A stretch of 64,000 nucleotides of DNA from Spirosoma foliorum (lineage in GTDB: Bacteria; Bacteroidota; Bacteroidia; Cytophagales; Spirosomataceae), in NCBI RefSeq assembly GCF_014117325.1, contig NZ_CP059732.1, forward strand, positions 6,895,001 to 6,959,000. The letters are read 5' to 3'. Numbering within the stretch: position 1 is the stretch's first letter; every line of letters begins with the position of its first letter. Of this stretch, positions 26,618 through 36,085 are shown one piece after another. The position numbers were made by a program, and so were the translations under genes. Under the pieces are notes generated by a model. That model made no database searches and was not told the origin of the DNA. It saw nothing but the letters and a program-made list of their open reading frames with translations.

Positions 26618-29575
26618 ATGAGTGCGGAATCCCTCAAAAACTTAGCTAGCCAACTTACGGGCGATCTCTTCGATGATTTTACGCAAAGGACTCTATACGC
26701 AACAGATGCATCTGCGTATCGGGAAATGCCGACGGCCGTTGCTGTGCCTAAAACGATTGATGATCTTAAGGTTCTAATCGCCTACGCGAATCAGTATAAA
26801 ACACCACTGATTCCCCGTACAGCCGGAACATCGCTGGCTGGCCAGGTCGTTGGCAGCGGGATCGTAGTCGACGTATCGAAGCATTTTACCAAAATTCTGG
26901 AAATCAACCCCGAGGAGCGCTGGGTGCGGGTGCAGCCCGGTGTTATCCGCGATGAATTGAACCAGTTTTTGAAGCCTTACGGATTGTATTTTGGACCTGA
27001 AACATCGACGGCTAACCGGGCTATGATTGGTGGCATGGTGGGGAATAACTCCTGCGGTTCTAATTCCGTGGTTTATCGATCTACCCGCGAACATACCTTA
27101 TCGGTTAAGGCATTATTGGCCGATGGCTCTGAGGCCGAGTTTGGCCCTACCACTACCTGGGAATTAACGAAGCAGGTAAGTGAGGCTAGTCGCCAAAACG
27201 GGTCTGCGACACGGATGAGTAAGATTCTGCTCAAGACAAACTCTATTTTATCTGACCCGGCCAATCAGGAAGAAATCCGACGGAACTTCCCCAAGAAAAC
27301 CATTGAGCGTCGGAATACGGGTTATGCGCTGGACACACTGCTCGACATGGAACCCTTTACAGCAGGAGGTGAGCCATTCAACATGGCGAAATTCATTGCT
27401 GGTTCAGAAGGTACCCTTTGTTTCCTTACTGAAATTAAACTGAATGTAGTTCCTTTACCCCCCAAAGAAGGCGGCCTGGTTTGTGTACATTGTCATTCCA
27501 TCGATGAGGCCCTTCGAGCGACTCTACTAGCCTTAAAATACAAGCCTTACGCAGTCGAGTTAATCGACGATATTATTCTGGAACGGGCTGACACAAACCC
27601 TGAGCAGCGTCAAAACAGCTTTTTCGTTCAGAAAACTCCAACGGATCATTTCCCTATTATTCTGGTCGTTGACCTCTCCCGCGATACGCGAGCCGAAATT
27701 CAACAGTTGGCTACCGAAATGGAAGCCGACATGCGAGCGGCAGGAATGGGCTACCATTTTCCGCTTCTGTTTGGGGACGATACGAAGAAAATCTGGAACT
27801 TACGCAAAGCGGGTCTAGGTCTATTAGGGAACCTTCCGGGCGACGCGAAAGCCGTTGCAGTTATTGAAGATACAACCGTCGATGTTGCCGATCTCCCCGA
27901 CTACATTCGCGACTTCAACGAGATTCTGACCAAGCATAACATGCACGCCGTGCACTATGCCCATGCAGGGTCAGGTGAAATACACTTAAGACCTATCATC
28001 AATCTTAAGACTGCCGAAGGCCATCAGCAATACCGGATGATTGCCGAAGAAATTGCCACACTGGTCAAAAAATACGATGGTTCGCTCTCGGGCGAACACG
28101 GTGATGGACGATTGCGAGGTGAATTTATTCCGCAAATGGTGGGCGCTCATAACTACGAGTTAATGCGCCAGATTAAGCATACCTGGGACCCCGACGGTAT
28201 TTTTAATCCTGGGAAAATTGTTGAAACGCCCCCGATGGACACTTTCCTTCGGTACGAAGCGGGACAGCAAACACCTGACTTTCAAACCTATTTCCGGTAT
28301 AAGGATCAAAATGTACTTCAACATGCCGAGCAATGCAATGGCTCGGGCGATTGTCGGAAAACCCAGGCTTCTGGCGGAACCATGTGTCCAAGTTACATGG
28401 CAACCCGAAACGAGAAGGATACAACGCGGGCCAGAGCGAACATTCTGCGCGAGATGTTAACGCACTCACCCAAAGAGAATCGGTTTGATCATCAGGAAAT
28501 TAAAGAAGTTTATGATCTCTGCCTGTCGTGCAAAGGTTGTAAAAATGAATGCCCCTCTAACGTAGATGTAGCCAAGCTGAAAGCGGAGTTTCTACAACAT
28601 TACTACGACACTAACGGTATCCCTATACGTTCTCGTTTAATTGCCAATTTTGCTCGACTTTCAAGTTTGGCATCGGTTGTCCCCTGGGCATGGAATGGCG
28701 TTTTAGGTACTCCATCTCTCCGACGAATTGCGAACAAAGTCGTTGGTTTTCACCCAGATCGGACAATGCCCTTGATGAGCAGTACGACCTTAAAACGTTG
28801 GGTGAATAGGCGTGGGCAGGAAGCAAGAGACAAAGCGCAGGGAGCCAAACGGCTTTATCTTTTCTGCGATGAATTTACAAATTATAACGACGTTGAAGTT
28901 GGTCAAAAAGCGGTTCAATTATTTGAGCGCTTAGGCTATGAAGTGGTTATTCCAGAACACGGCGAAAGCGGTCGGGCAGCACTTTCGAAAGGTATGCTAA
29001 AGTATGCTAAAACGTTGGCCGAGAAGAACATCCGTTTACTGAAAGATGTTGTAACCACAGAAACGCCTTTAGTCGGATTAGAACCGTCTGCGATTTTAAC
29101 GTTCCGGGATGAATACCCCGATCTGGTCGATGAATCGCTTATACCAGCCGCCAAACATCTGGCCGAAAATACGCTGACCTTTGAAGAGTTTATAGCTCGT
29201 GAGCTAGACGCTGGCCGGATTCGGCCCGATCAGTTTACAGACGAAAAACGGCTAATTAAACTTCATGGCCATTGCCAGCAGAAAGCGGTGTCGTCCTTAG
29301 TTCCGGGGAAGAAAGCTCTGTCTCTGCCCAAAAATTATACGGTACAGCTCATTCCATCGGGCTGCTGCGGTATGGCGGGTTCGTTTGGTTACGAGGCTGA
29401 GCATTATGAGGTATCGATGAAGGTGGGCGAATTAGTGCTGTTCCCAACCGTTCGTCAGGCTGCCGATGATGTGATTATAGCTGCGCCGGGCACTTCCTGT
29501 CGCCATCAGATTAAAGACGGTACGAGTCGTAAAGCCAAACATCCGGCCGAGATTCTACTGGAAGCGCTTAAGTAG
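26618..29575 (+). CDS. FAD-linked dehydrogenase with C-terminal Fe-S domain (YdiJ / D-2-hydroxyglutarate or D-lactate dehydrogenase type)
   Basis: 985 residues, close to YdiJ-type proteins. The N-terminal half is a PCMH FAD-binding domain (PRTAGTSLAGQVVGSGIVVD, MIGGMVGNNSCGSNSVVY) followed by the FAD-oxidase C domain with HYAHAGSGEIHLRPI and LSGEHGDGRLRGEF. The C-terminal half has ferredoxin-type cysteines (CNGSGDCRKT, MCPSY, CLSCKGCKNECP), then a GlpC/CCG-like domain with GHCQQK and PSGCCGMAGSFGYE. Such enzymes oxidise D-2-hydroxy acids and pass electrons to the quinone pool. No partner subunit is needed or present. The substrate is an inference from the family. Confidence 0.92.
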   Translation: MSAESLKNLASQLTGDLFDDFTQRTLYATDASAYREMPTAVAVPKTIDDLKVLIAYANQYKTPLIPRTAGTSLAGQVVGSGIVVDVSKHFTKILEINPEERWVRVQPGVIRDELNQFLKPYGLYFGPETSTANRAMIGGMVGNNSCGSNSVVYRSTREHTLSVKALLADGSEAEFGPTTTWELTKQVSEASRQNGSATRMSKILLKTNSILSDPANQEEIRRNFPKKTIERRNTGYALDTLLDMEPFTAGGEPFNMAKFIAGSEGTLCFLTEIKLNVVPLPPKEGGLVCVHCHSIDEALRATLLALKYKPYAVELIDDIILERADTNPEQRQNSFFVQKTPTDHFPIILVVDLSRDTRAEIQQLATEMEADMRAAGMGYHFPLLFGDDTKKIWNLRKAGLGLLGNLPGDAKAVAVIEDTTVDVADLPDYIRDFNEILTKHNMHAVHYAHAGSGEIHLRPIINLKTAEGHQQYRMIAEEIATLVKKYDGSLSGEHGDGRLRGEFIPQMVGAHNYELMRQIKHTWDPDGIFNPGKIVETPPMDTFLRYEAGQQTPDFQTYFRYKDQNVLQHAEQCNGSGDCRKTQASGGTMCPSYMATRNEKDTTRARANILREMLTHSPKENRFDHQEIKEVYDLCLSCKGCKNECPSNVDVAKLKAEFLQHYYDTNGIPIRSRLIANFARLSSLASVVPWAWNGVLGTPSLRRIANKVVGFHPDRTMPLMSSTTLKRWVNRRGQEARDKAQGAKRLYLFCDEFTNYNDVEVGQKAVQLFERLGYEVVIPEHGESGRAALSKGMLKYAKTLAEKNIRLLKDVVTTETPLVGLEPSAILTFRDEYPDLVDESLIPAAKHLAENTLTFEEFIARELDAGRIRPDQFTDEKRLIKLHGHCQQKAVSSLVPGKKALSLPKNYTVQLIPSGCCGMAGSFGYEAEHYEVSMKVGELVLFPTVRQAADDVIIAAPGTSCRHQIKDGTSRKAKHPAEILLEALK

Positions 29576-29623
29576 TTCCGTTGATTGGTTCTTAGTCTGT
29601 TTTAGCTTTTCGTTGACCGTAGT

Positions 29624-29713
29624 TTTTGTCATTCTGACGAAGGAAGAATCTCAAACTATCCTTACTTGAAAGTAAAGAAGCGTTAAGATTCTTCCTTCGT
29701 CAGAATGACAAAA
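29624..29713. repeat. Long inverted repeat, dispersed palindrome family (copy B)
   Basis: Perfect 28-bp stem (29624-29651 / 29686-29713), 34-base loop, between convergent genes. Its arm (tgtcattctgac, then gaaggaagaatct) follows the pattern of the palindrome at 4757-4842, so both are members of one dispersed family; either may double as a terminator. Confidence 0.85.
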
Positions 29714-29772
29714 GCACTTGCTTGGGCAACTATTTCTAAAAGTTTAAACAGGCTCCTTATATAAAAACACCA

Positions 29773-31146
29773 TTACTCACTAAAAGGCCATTGCTTCCGG
29801 ACTCCTGACGAAATCAGGAATGTGATAATACCTAACCCAATAACGGTTAAGCCAGATAGCATAAATGTCAATCCGGTTGAGAAGAAAATAAAGAGCCAAA
29901 TGCCAATAGCCAGCACTACTGGTAGTGGATATAATGGCATTCGGAAGGGAAACTCAGTAGCCTTTCGTCGGCGATGAAGCAGGAGCAAGCCAATGGCCTG
30001 TCCAACAAATTGTATAACAATCCGCATCGCCAGAATGGCCGTGATTACATCACCCAATCGGAATAAAAGGCTGAATACGAATCCCAGGCCACCCAAAAAG
30101 AGCAACGACATATACGGAAACTGCCGGGTTGGATGCAGCTTGGCAAAAATCCCAAAAAACTGCCCATCAACAGCAGCGGCATAAGGCACACGGGAATACC
30201 CCAACAGTACGGCAAAGAGCGATGAAAAGGCTACCAACAACACTAAAACGGTAGCAAGTCGGGCAGCGCCAGCGCCGTAGAGTGTTTCAACAAACGTACT
30301 GACTATGAATTGGCTATCCTGCGCAATCTGCCAGGGTACTACACTTACCACACTCAAATTCATCAGCAGATATAGACCAGCAATACCCACAATCGAAATA
30401 AACATACTGACGGGAATATTTCGGCTGGGTCGTTGAATTTCACCCCCTAAATGGCAAACATTATAGTAACCCAGATAACAGTAAATTGTCTTGACGGATG
30501 CTTGCCCTAAACCAGCGGCTAAAATACCTCCACTCACTGAACCCATCGATTGAAGCGTTTCTGATAAGGGAATTCGGGCATTACTCAAACCACCAATAAT
30601 AATCCAGCCTAAGGTTAGCAGCACAGCCCCCCACATCACTAAGCCAATTTTGCCAATGGAATCGATTTTTCGATACAATAAGGCAATGATAATCAGCACA
30701 ACTCCGCCTGAAACAGCTTTTCGTTGCCATTCATCCAGTGGCATCAGGTAAGACGCATACTGAGCGAACCCGATAGCCCCTGAGGCAACTACCAAGGGCG
30801 CCTGAATGAGCGTTTGCCAGACGTACAGAAAAGAGAGTAGCTTACCCCATTTCTGCTCTCCATAGGAGATTTTGAGAAAATTATAGCTCCCTCCTGCCTT
30901 CGGGAAAGCGGCCCCCAATTCGGCCCAAATGAATGCATCGATCAGCGATACAACAGCGCCAAGTACCCAGGCCCACAAAAACAGGGGCCCGCCTAATGTT
31001 TTGATAACCAGTGGCAACACAACAAACGGCCCAATACCGACCATATCGATCATGTTCAGGGCGGTGCCTTGTAAAAGCGTCAGGCTACGAGGTAAATCTG
31101 CCGGTGCCGTATGAGAAGGTTGATTCGAAGGCGTAGTGTTACTCAA
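29773..31146 (-). CDS. APC family amino-acid permease
   Basis: 457 residues, about twelve transmembrane segments. The first segment holds the APC substrate-binding turn (ALNMIDMVGIGPFVVLPLVI), with WAELGAAFPKAGGSYNFLKI after segment 2 being the family signature. GEIQRPSRNIPVSMFISIVG is the conserved loop before segment 6 or 7. The start shown is TTG (no ATG precedes the first segment in this frame), so the exact N-terminus is uncertain. Substrate not deducible. A palindrome at 31215 lies in its upstream region. Confidence 0.92.
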   Translation of the reverse strand: MSNTTPSNQPSHTAPADLPRSLTLLQGTALNMIDMVGIGPFVVLPLVIKTLGGPLFLWAWVLGAVVSLIDAFIWAELGAAFPKAGGSYNFLKISYGEQKWGKLLSFLYVWQTLIQAPLVVASGAIGFAQYASYLMPLDEWQRKAVSGGVVLIIIALLYRKIDSIGKIGLVMWGAVLLTLGWIIIGGLSNARIPLSETLQSMGSVSGGILAAGLGQASVKTIYCYLGYYNVCHLGGEIQRPSRNIPVSMFISIVGIAGLYLLMNLSVVSVVPWQIAQDSQFIVSTFVETLYGAGAARLATVLVLLVAFSSLFAVLLGYSRVPYAAAVDGQFFGIFAKLHPTRQFPYMSLLFLGGLGFVFSLLFRLGDVITAILAMRIVIQFVGQAIGLLLLHRRRKATEFPFRMPLYPLPVVLAIGIWLFIFFSTGLTFMLSGLTVIGLGIITFLISSGVRKQWPFSE

Positions 31147-31214
31147 TAGCGTATTGGATAACAGACTAAGTTAAGAAAGATGTATTCTTTTGACTAAGCT
31201 TAGAAAGCGCTTAA

Positions 31215-31236
31215 AAGTTCGATCTTAATCGAACTT
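31215..31236. promoter_or_regulatory. Perfect palindrome upstream of the permease gene
   Basis: aagttcgat / atcgaactt with a 4-base centre, 69 bases before the permease start. It is either a hairpin or a dimeric regulator site; nothing in the window identifies the protein. Confidence 0.45.
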
Positions 31237-31246
31237 ACAAATACAA

Positions 31247-31302
31247 AAAAGCCCTGTGAGTGATGCCAGGCCCAATACCATAACATCGCCCACAGGGCTT
31301 TT
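31247..31302 (-). terminator. Terminator after the TonB-dependent receptor
   Basis: 12-bp perfect stem (aaaagccctgtg at 31247-31258, cacagggctttt at 31291-31302) with an inner imperfect stem (gtgatg/catcg) and a T-run on the minus strand. Confidence 0.8.
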
Positions 31303-31320
31303 ACGATTGGCTTTATCAGC

Positions 31321-34300
31321 CTAGTTCATCAACTGATCGAACGTAAGGCTGATGTAGTACATCGAACCGATGCTGGGGTTACCCCAAGATTGCGTATAAA
31401 GCTTACCGGTTAAGTTTGTACCACCCACTTTCAGGATCGATTTGATACCCGAAAGTTTCTTGCTAACCTGCGCATCCAGTGTGCCATAAGCTGGAATAAT
31501 CGTTTGCTGGCGACCAGTAGCCTCCGCATTGCCAAAGCTAGACTCCCACAAGAACGAATCCTGAGCGCGATAAACAACATTGAACCCAATACCTGTTCTT
31601 GCTACGTTCCGATTGCCGAAGCTCAGGTTATAGCGATACTTCGGTGTATTGAATTGCGTGACAAAACCCGCTGGAATCTTATCCTGATCAATCAGGTAGT
31701 TCGACGATACGTTAGCGCCGATCATATAATTTCCGGGTAGTAAATAGTCAGCTCCGATAGCCCAACCTGCATTTTTCAACTGTGTTGATGAGTTAACAGG
31801 GTACGAATAGACGGTACGAGTTGAGCCACTGATCAATTGCAAAGTTGATGCAGGATCAGCCACAGAAACAGGCGTTTTTCCCTGAACCACAATTTCGCTT
31901 CCCAGGAAATTCAGGAACCGGTTGTAGTAATAATAGGCATCGATAAACAGCTTGTTGCCTAATAACCCTTTATAGCCCACTTCGTAGGTTTCTACGCGTT
32001 CAGGATCATAGCCGGGATTGGTTGACGTTTTCAACAGGCCAAGTGCTTGTGGTAAAGCTGCCGTACCACCTTGTTGCAGAGTAGCACCAAAAGCCTGAAC
32101 CGATTGAAGCGTGTAAACAGGGCTGGTCGAAAAATTATACCGTTGCTTCAGGAAAGGCAATCCACCAATTAAGTGATACGAAGGCGTATTTAAATCAATG
32201 TACTGATCCTGCGTAGTTGGAATACGGAAACCCCGCTGGAAGGAAGCCCGGAAGTTATGGACTTTGGCCACCGTCAACACAGCCGAAAAACGAGGGCTTA
32301 CCTGCGCCTTAAAGTTCTGGTTTTTGTCATAGCGCAACGAGCCGGTCAATTTCAATATATCAGCCAGCGTTTTCGAAGCCTGAACATAAGCGCCATATTC
32401 ATCGATGGTATATTCCTTGCCGTTTTCATCACGAGCAAACAGAGTACCCTCCGAGTTAAGCGCGTACCGCCGAACGTTTCCGCCGACAATCACCTCAACG
32501 GTTTTCGGATCGATCAGCTTATTGAAATTATACATACCCTCTGCGTGGTAGAGGTTTGTTTTGTCTAAAAACTTCGCCCCTACGCCAGTAGCATCGCCCG
32601 GAATAGGTTTCCCTGTTACGGCATCAAATGCCTGCTGGAAAGCAGCCGTCCCTGGTATCAAGCGTCCCTGATCGGCTGCTCCTCTAGCCTGATTCAAAAG
32701 AGTTCCCTGCTGGCTGTTGGAATACGCCTGAGCTGCCGCTAATGCCGCATCACGTGTCTGGCCAGAACCAAGCGCGGTTAAGTAAGCTCCCGCATAACCC
32801 GTAAGCGCATTCTGGGCATAATATCCGAAATAAGTGGGGAACCACTTCGCAGCACTACCACTCCAGGCTTCATTAATCCCCTGACCCAGTGTCGAGGTTG
32901 CGTAGGCGTCGCCAGAGCGTTCCTGGGTTGTATAAGCCCGCACAAAGAAGTTAGAACCGCGCAGTTCGAGTTTGTACTGGCCAAGCTTGAAACCTTTAAT
33001 ATAGTAACGGTCAGCGCCTGTGTACACCGTTGTACCCGTTCCCCAGTTTGCCTGAACGATCGCTTCTAAGTTATCATTCAAGCGATAATGCAAAGCCCCA
33101 TTCAGTTTGAGGTTGCTGGCATTGTATTGTACGAGATCGCTTTCCTGATAACCCGTCCGGGAAATATTCAGGTTCGGAATGATGTTGTTAAAAATCTGCT
33201 GAGGTGTCAGCCCCGTCAATTGTGGTAAAGTTGCATTGCCTGCCTGTGGAATCTGGGTGGTGGCAATCGCTCCCAAAATGGCCGAGGTGCCATTGGCTCC
33301 CGTTCCAGGTGTTCCGTTACCATACAAATTTGAGTACAGGTTGGCGCTGGCATCACCATAGATATTGATACCATCATAGCCCTGGTTATTGGCTCGGGTT
33401 CCATTATCGAGCGTAAATCCATTCGAATAGCTTTGATCCCGGTAATCGGTCGCCTGCCAGTCTTTTGCCGACAGATACGACACGCCTATTTTAAAAGCAA
33501 GTTTGTTATTGAATGCTTTGGCATACCGGAAAGCGGCATCGTAATAAGGCGTAGTCGCCGTTGACCGATTGCTGGCGCTCATAACCCCACCTTTGGCATA
33601 GGCACTCAATCCCTGATACTGAAAGGGGCTTTTCGAATTCATTAACAACAGTCCATTAATGGCGTTCGGGCCATAAAGCGCCGAAGCGGCACCTGGCAAT
33701 AACTCAACACTTTCCAGATCCAGTTCGGATACTCCTGCGATGTTACCTACGGAGAAATTCAAGCCTGGTGCCTGGTTATCCATTCCATCGAGCAGTTGAA
33801 CAACCCGCGTATTTCCGTTTGAACCGAACCCCCGAACGTTAACCGATTTGAACGTTAAGCTTTGCGTGCTCATATCTACCCCCTTGATGTTCTGCAAAGC
33901 ATCGTAGAACGTAGCGGATGGTGTCGACTGAAACGAGCGAATGTCTAATCGCTCGACCGACACCGGCGATTTCAGTACGCTTTCTTCCACCCGAGAAGCC
34001 GATACAACAACCTCCTGCCCTAACATAACCTGCTCTTTCAGGGAAATAGCCAGATCGGTACGATCGTCGGTAATCGTGAATTCCTGCGTTTGGAAACCAA
34101 CGCCCGTTACAGCAATCACAAACGGGGTTGGCGTATTCGTCGTTAGGGAAAAATTACCTTTCAGGTCAGTAATGGTTCCAATTACTTTGCCCTTTACAGC
34201 AATGTTAATTCCCACAAGTTCGCCATGCTTGGCGTCATCGGTCACTTTTCCGGCAACACGAGTCTGAGCCCATGTAGCTGCGCTTACTAAGGTAAAAAGG

Positions 34301-34335
34301 CCGAAAAACAATGAATAAGTAATTAGTTTTCTCAT
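31321..34335 (-). CDS. TonB-dependent outer-membrane receptor
   Basis: 1004 residues with a signal peptide (MRKLITYSLFFGLFTLVSAATWAQ). A carboxypeptidase-like domain follows (VAGKVTDDAKHGELVGINIA), then the plug with EVVVSASRVEESVLKSPVSV and SVNVRGFGSNGNTRVVQLLDG, and a long barrel ending LYTQSWGNPSIGSMYYISLTF. There is no SusD next to it, so it is a stand-alone receptor rather than a SusC. It resembles metal-chelate or small-ligand receptors in size and plug, but the ligand is unknown. The leader divides from the Tat-exported oxidoreductase gene by a 221-base divergent gap. Confidence 0.94.
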   Translation of the reverse strand: MRKLITYSLFFGLFTLVSAATWAQTRVAGKVTDDAKHGELVGINIAVKGKVIGTITDLKGNFSLTTNTPTPFVIAVTGVGFQTQEFTITDDRTDLAISLKEQVMLGQEVVVSASRVEESVLKSPVSVERLDIRSFQSTPSATFYDALQNIKGVDMSTQSLTFKSVNVRGFGSNGNTRVVQLLDGMDNQAPGLNFSVGNIAGVSELDLESVELLPGAASALYGPNAINGLLLMNSKSPFQYQGLSAYAKGGVMSASNRSTATTPYYDAAFRYAKAFNNKLAFKIGVSYLSAKDWQATDYRDQSYSNGFTLDNGTRANNQGYDGINIYGDASANLYSNLYGNGTPGTGANGTSAILGAIATTQIPQAGNATLPQLTGLTPQQIFNNIIPNLNISRTGYQESDLVQYNASNLKLNGALHYRLNDNLEAIVQANWGTGTTVYTGADRYYIKGFKLGQYKLELRGSNFFVRAYTTQERSGDAYATSTLGQGINEAWSGSAAKWFPTYFGYYAQNALTGYAGAYLTALGSGQTRDAALAAAQAYSNSQQGTLLNQARGAADQGRLIPGTAAFQQAFDAVTGKPIPGDATGVGAKFLDKTNLYHAEGMYNFNKLIDPKTVEVIVGGNVRRYALNSEGTLFARDENGKEYTIDEYGAYVQASKTLADILKLTGSLRYDKNQNFKAQVSPRFSAVLTVAKVHNFRASFQRGFRIPTTQDQYIDLNTPSYHLIGGLPFLKQRYNFSTSPVYTLQSVQAFGATLQQGGTAALPQALGLLKTSTNPGYDPERVETYEVGYKGLLGNKLFIDAYYYYNRFLNFLGSEIVVQGKTPVSVADPASTLQLISGSTRTVYSYPVNSSTQLKNAGWAIGADYLLPGNYMIGANVSSNYLIDQDKIPAGFVTQFNTPKYRYNLSFGNRNVARTGIGFNVVYRAQDSFLWESSFGNAEATGRQQTIIPAYGTLDAQVSKKLSGIKSILKVGGTNLTGKLYTQSWGNPSIGSMYYISLTFDQLMN

Positions 34336-34556
34336 AAGAAGATATTAAAAGTGCAGCTATGTAACCCCCAGTTACTTTCTCGCTAAAAATACGGATAAAC
34401 CTGAGTTTTGTGCAAATATTTCTTGCCATTGATAAATTATTTCACATTGCTCTACCACCTGAAAATAACCTATTTTTAACACCAATAGTAAATTCAATCT
34501 TAAGCGTTCTTTTTCTACAGACAACTTTCTCAACCGATATTTTTTCTCTATAAATC

Positions 34557-35918
34557 ATGTCACAAGAATCGAATCAAGACCGTCGGGAGTTTTTAAAAGC
34601 TTCTGGTTTGCTCGCAGGTGGGGCCATGTTGGGTAGCCTGCCTTTTAGCGCACAGGCAGCTAATCGCACAGCACCTCGTTTTCATTTTTCGGTAAATGAT
34701 ACCATCAAAGTAGCCCTTATTGGCTGTGGTGGACGCGGTACAGGAGCTGCCCAGCAGGCACTTAATACAAAGCAGAATATTAAGATTGTAGCCCTGGCCG
34801 ATGCGTTCCGAGATCGTCTTGATGATGCGTATAAAGCGTTGACCGAACGCGGCCTGAAAGCCGCCGATGGAACGCCGAAAGTAGATGTTCCAGAGGATCA
34901 CAAATTTGTAGGTTTCGATGCCTACAAACAGGCAATGGCTTTGGCCGATGTGGTCATTCTGGCCACTCCTCCAGGTTTCCGTCCAAGCCATTTCGAGGAA
35001 GCAATTCGGCAGAACAAACAGGTGTTCATGGAAAAGCCCGTAGCTACCGACGCGCCGGGGGTTCGACGTGTGTTAGCGGCTGCGGAAGAAGCCAAGCGCA
35101 AAAAACTGAACGTAGTGGTTGGTTTACAACGCCGTTATCAGCCAAGTTACCGCGAAATGATCAAACGCGTTCACGATGGAGCGCTGGGCGATATCATTGG
35201 CGGACAAGTATATTGGGTTAGCGGTGGCGTTTGGCAAAAGCCTCGCAAACCGGGTCAAACCGAAATGGATTACCAGATGCGTAACTGGTATTACTTTAAC
35301 TGGCTTTGTGGCGATCATATCAACGAGCAGCACGTTCACAATATCGACGTAGCCAACTGGGTGAAGAACAGCTACCCCGTTTCCTGTCAGGGAACAGGTG
35401 GACGTCAGGTTCGGGTTGGTAAAGATTACGGCGAGATTTTCGATCACCATATCGTTGATTTCGTTTATGCCGATGGCACCACCATCAATAGCCAATGCCG
35501 CCATTACGAAGGCACGTATAGCCGAGTCGACGAAATGTTCCTGGGTACGAAGGGGAAAGTTGAAGGCATGGAGAAGAAAGCCAGTGCGTTGATGGGTTAT
35601 AATGGCCAACCTATTTTTAGCTACAACGCGAAAAATGATGGTAACCCTTACCAGATCGAACACGACGAGTTATTCGAAGCCATCGCGAAAAACGAATATA
35701 AATTCGCCGATGCCGAGCGCGTTGCGAAGAGCACGATGACGGCGATCATGGGTCGTATGGCCACTTATTCTGGTAAAGTCGTTAAGTGGGACGAAGCGTT
35801 GAACTCGCAAATTGATCTTTTCCCAACAACACTAGCCTGGGATGCTATGCCTAAGAGCCTGCCAGACAAAGAAGGGTTCTATCCAATTGCCGTTCCAGGC
35901 AAAACGATAGCCGTGTAA
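34557..35918 (+). CDS. Tat-exported Gfo/Idh/MocA family oxidoreductase
   Basis: 453 residues. Twin-arginine signal DRREFLKASGLLAGGAMLG at the N-terminus, so the protein is folded with its nicotinamide cofactor in the cytoplasm and exported. Rossmann motif IKVALIGCGGRGTGAAQQAL, and the family's EKPVATDAPGVRRVL with the conserved EKP lysine. NWYYFNWLCGDHINEQHVHN is the typical catalytic His loop of the exported Bacteroidota and Planctomycetota members. They act on sugars or glycosides, some with unusual mechanisms; the substrate here is unknown. Single gene, followed by a strong terminator at 35959. Confidence 0.94.
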   Translation: MSQESNQDRREFLKASGLLAGGAMLGSLPFSAQAANRTAPRFHFSVNDTIKVALIGCGGRGTGAAQQALNTKQNIKIVALADAFRDRLDDAYKALTERGLKAADGTPKVDVPEDHKFVGFDAYKQAMALADVVILATPPGFRPSHFEEAIRQNKQVFMEKPVATDAPGVRRVLAAAEEAKRKKLNVVVGLQRRYQPSYREMIKRVHDGALGDIIGGQVYWVSGGVWQKPRKPGQTEMDYQMRNWYYFNWLCGDHINEQHVHNIDVANWVKNSYPVSCQGTGGRQVRVGKDYGEIFDHHIVDFVYADGTTINSQCRHYEGTYSRVDEMFLGTKGKVEGMEKKASALMGYNGQPIFSYNAKNDGNPYQIEHDELFEAIAKNEYKFADAERVAKSTMTAIMGRMATYSGKVVKWDEALNSQIDLFPTTLAWDAMPKSLPDKEGFYPIAVPGKTIAV

Positions 35919-35958
35919 TCTAGAAACTGTAGGCACAATTACACGTCTCTATATAACA

Positions 35959-36000
35959 ACAAGGCCAACTGCGTTCATCGTAGTTGGCCTTGTCTGTTTT
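35959..36000 (+). terminator. Intrinsic terminator after the oxidoreductase gene
   Basis: 12-bp perfect stem (acaaggccaact / agttggccttgt, 35959-35970 and 35982-35993), 11-base loop, followed by ctgtttt. Confidence 0.9.
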
Positions 36001-36085
36001 AGGGTCAGCGAACTATTTCCCATGGCAAAGCAACCGAGCGGATTATGTATGCATCTACCAGCTAACTAGTTAGCTTATTGTACGT

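Noticed and set aside
35124..35663. 179-codon open frame on the minus strand within the Tat-exported oxidoreductase gene
   Set aside because: It is antisense to a confident Gfo/Idh/MocA gene and has no fold, signal or partner of its own; a shadow of codon bias.
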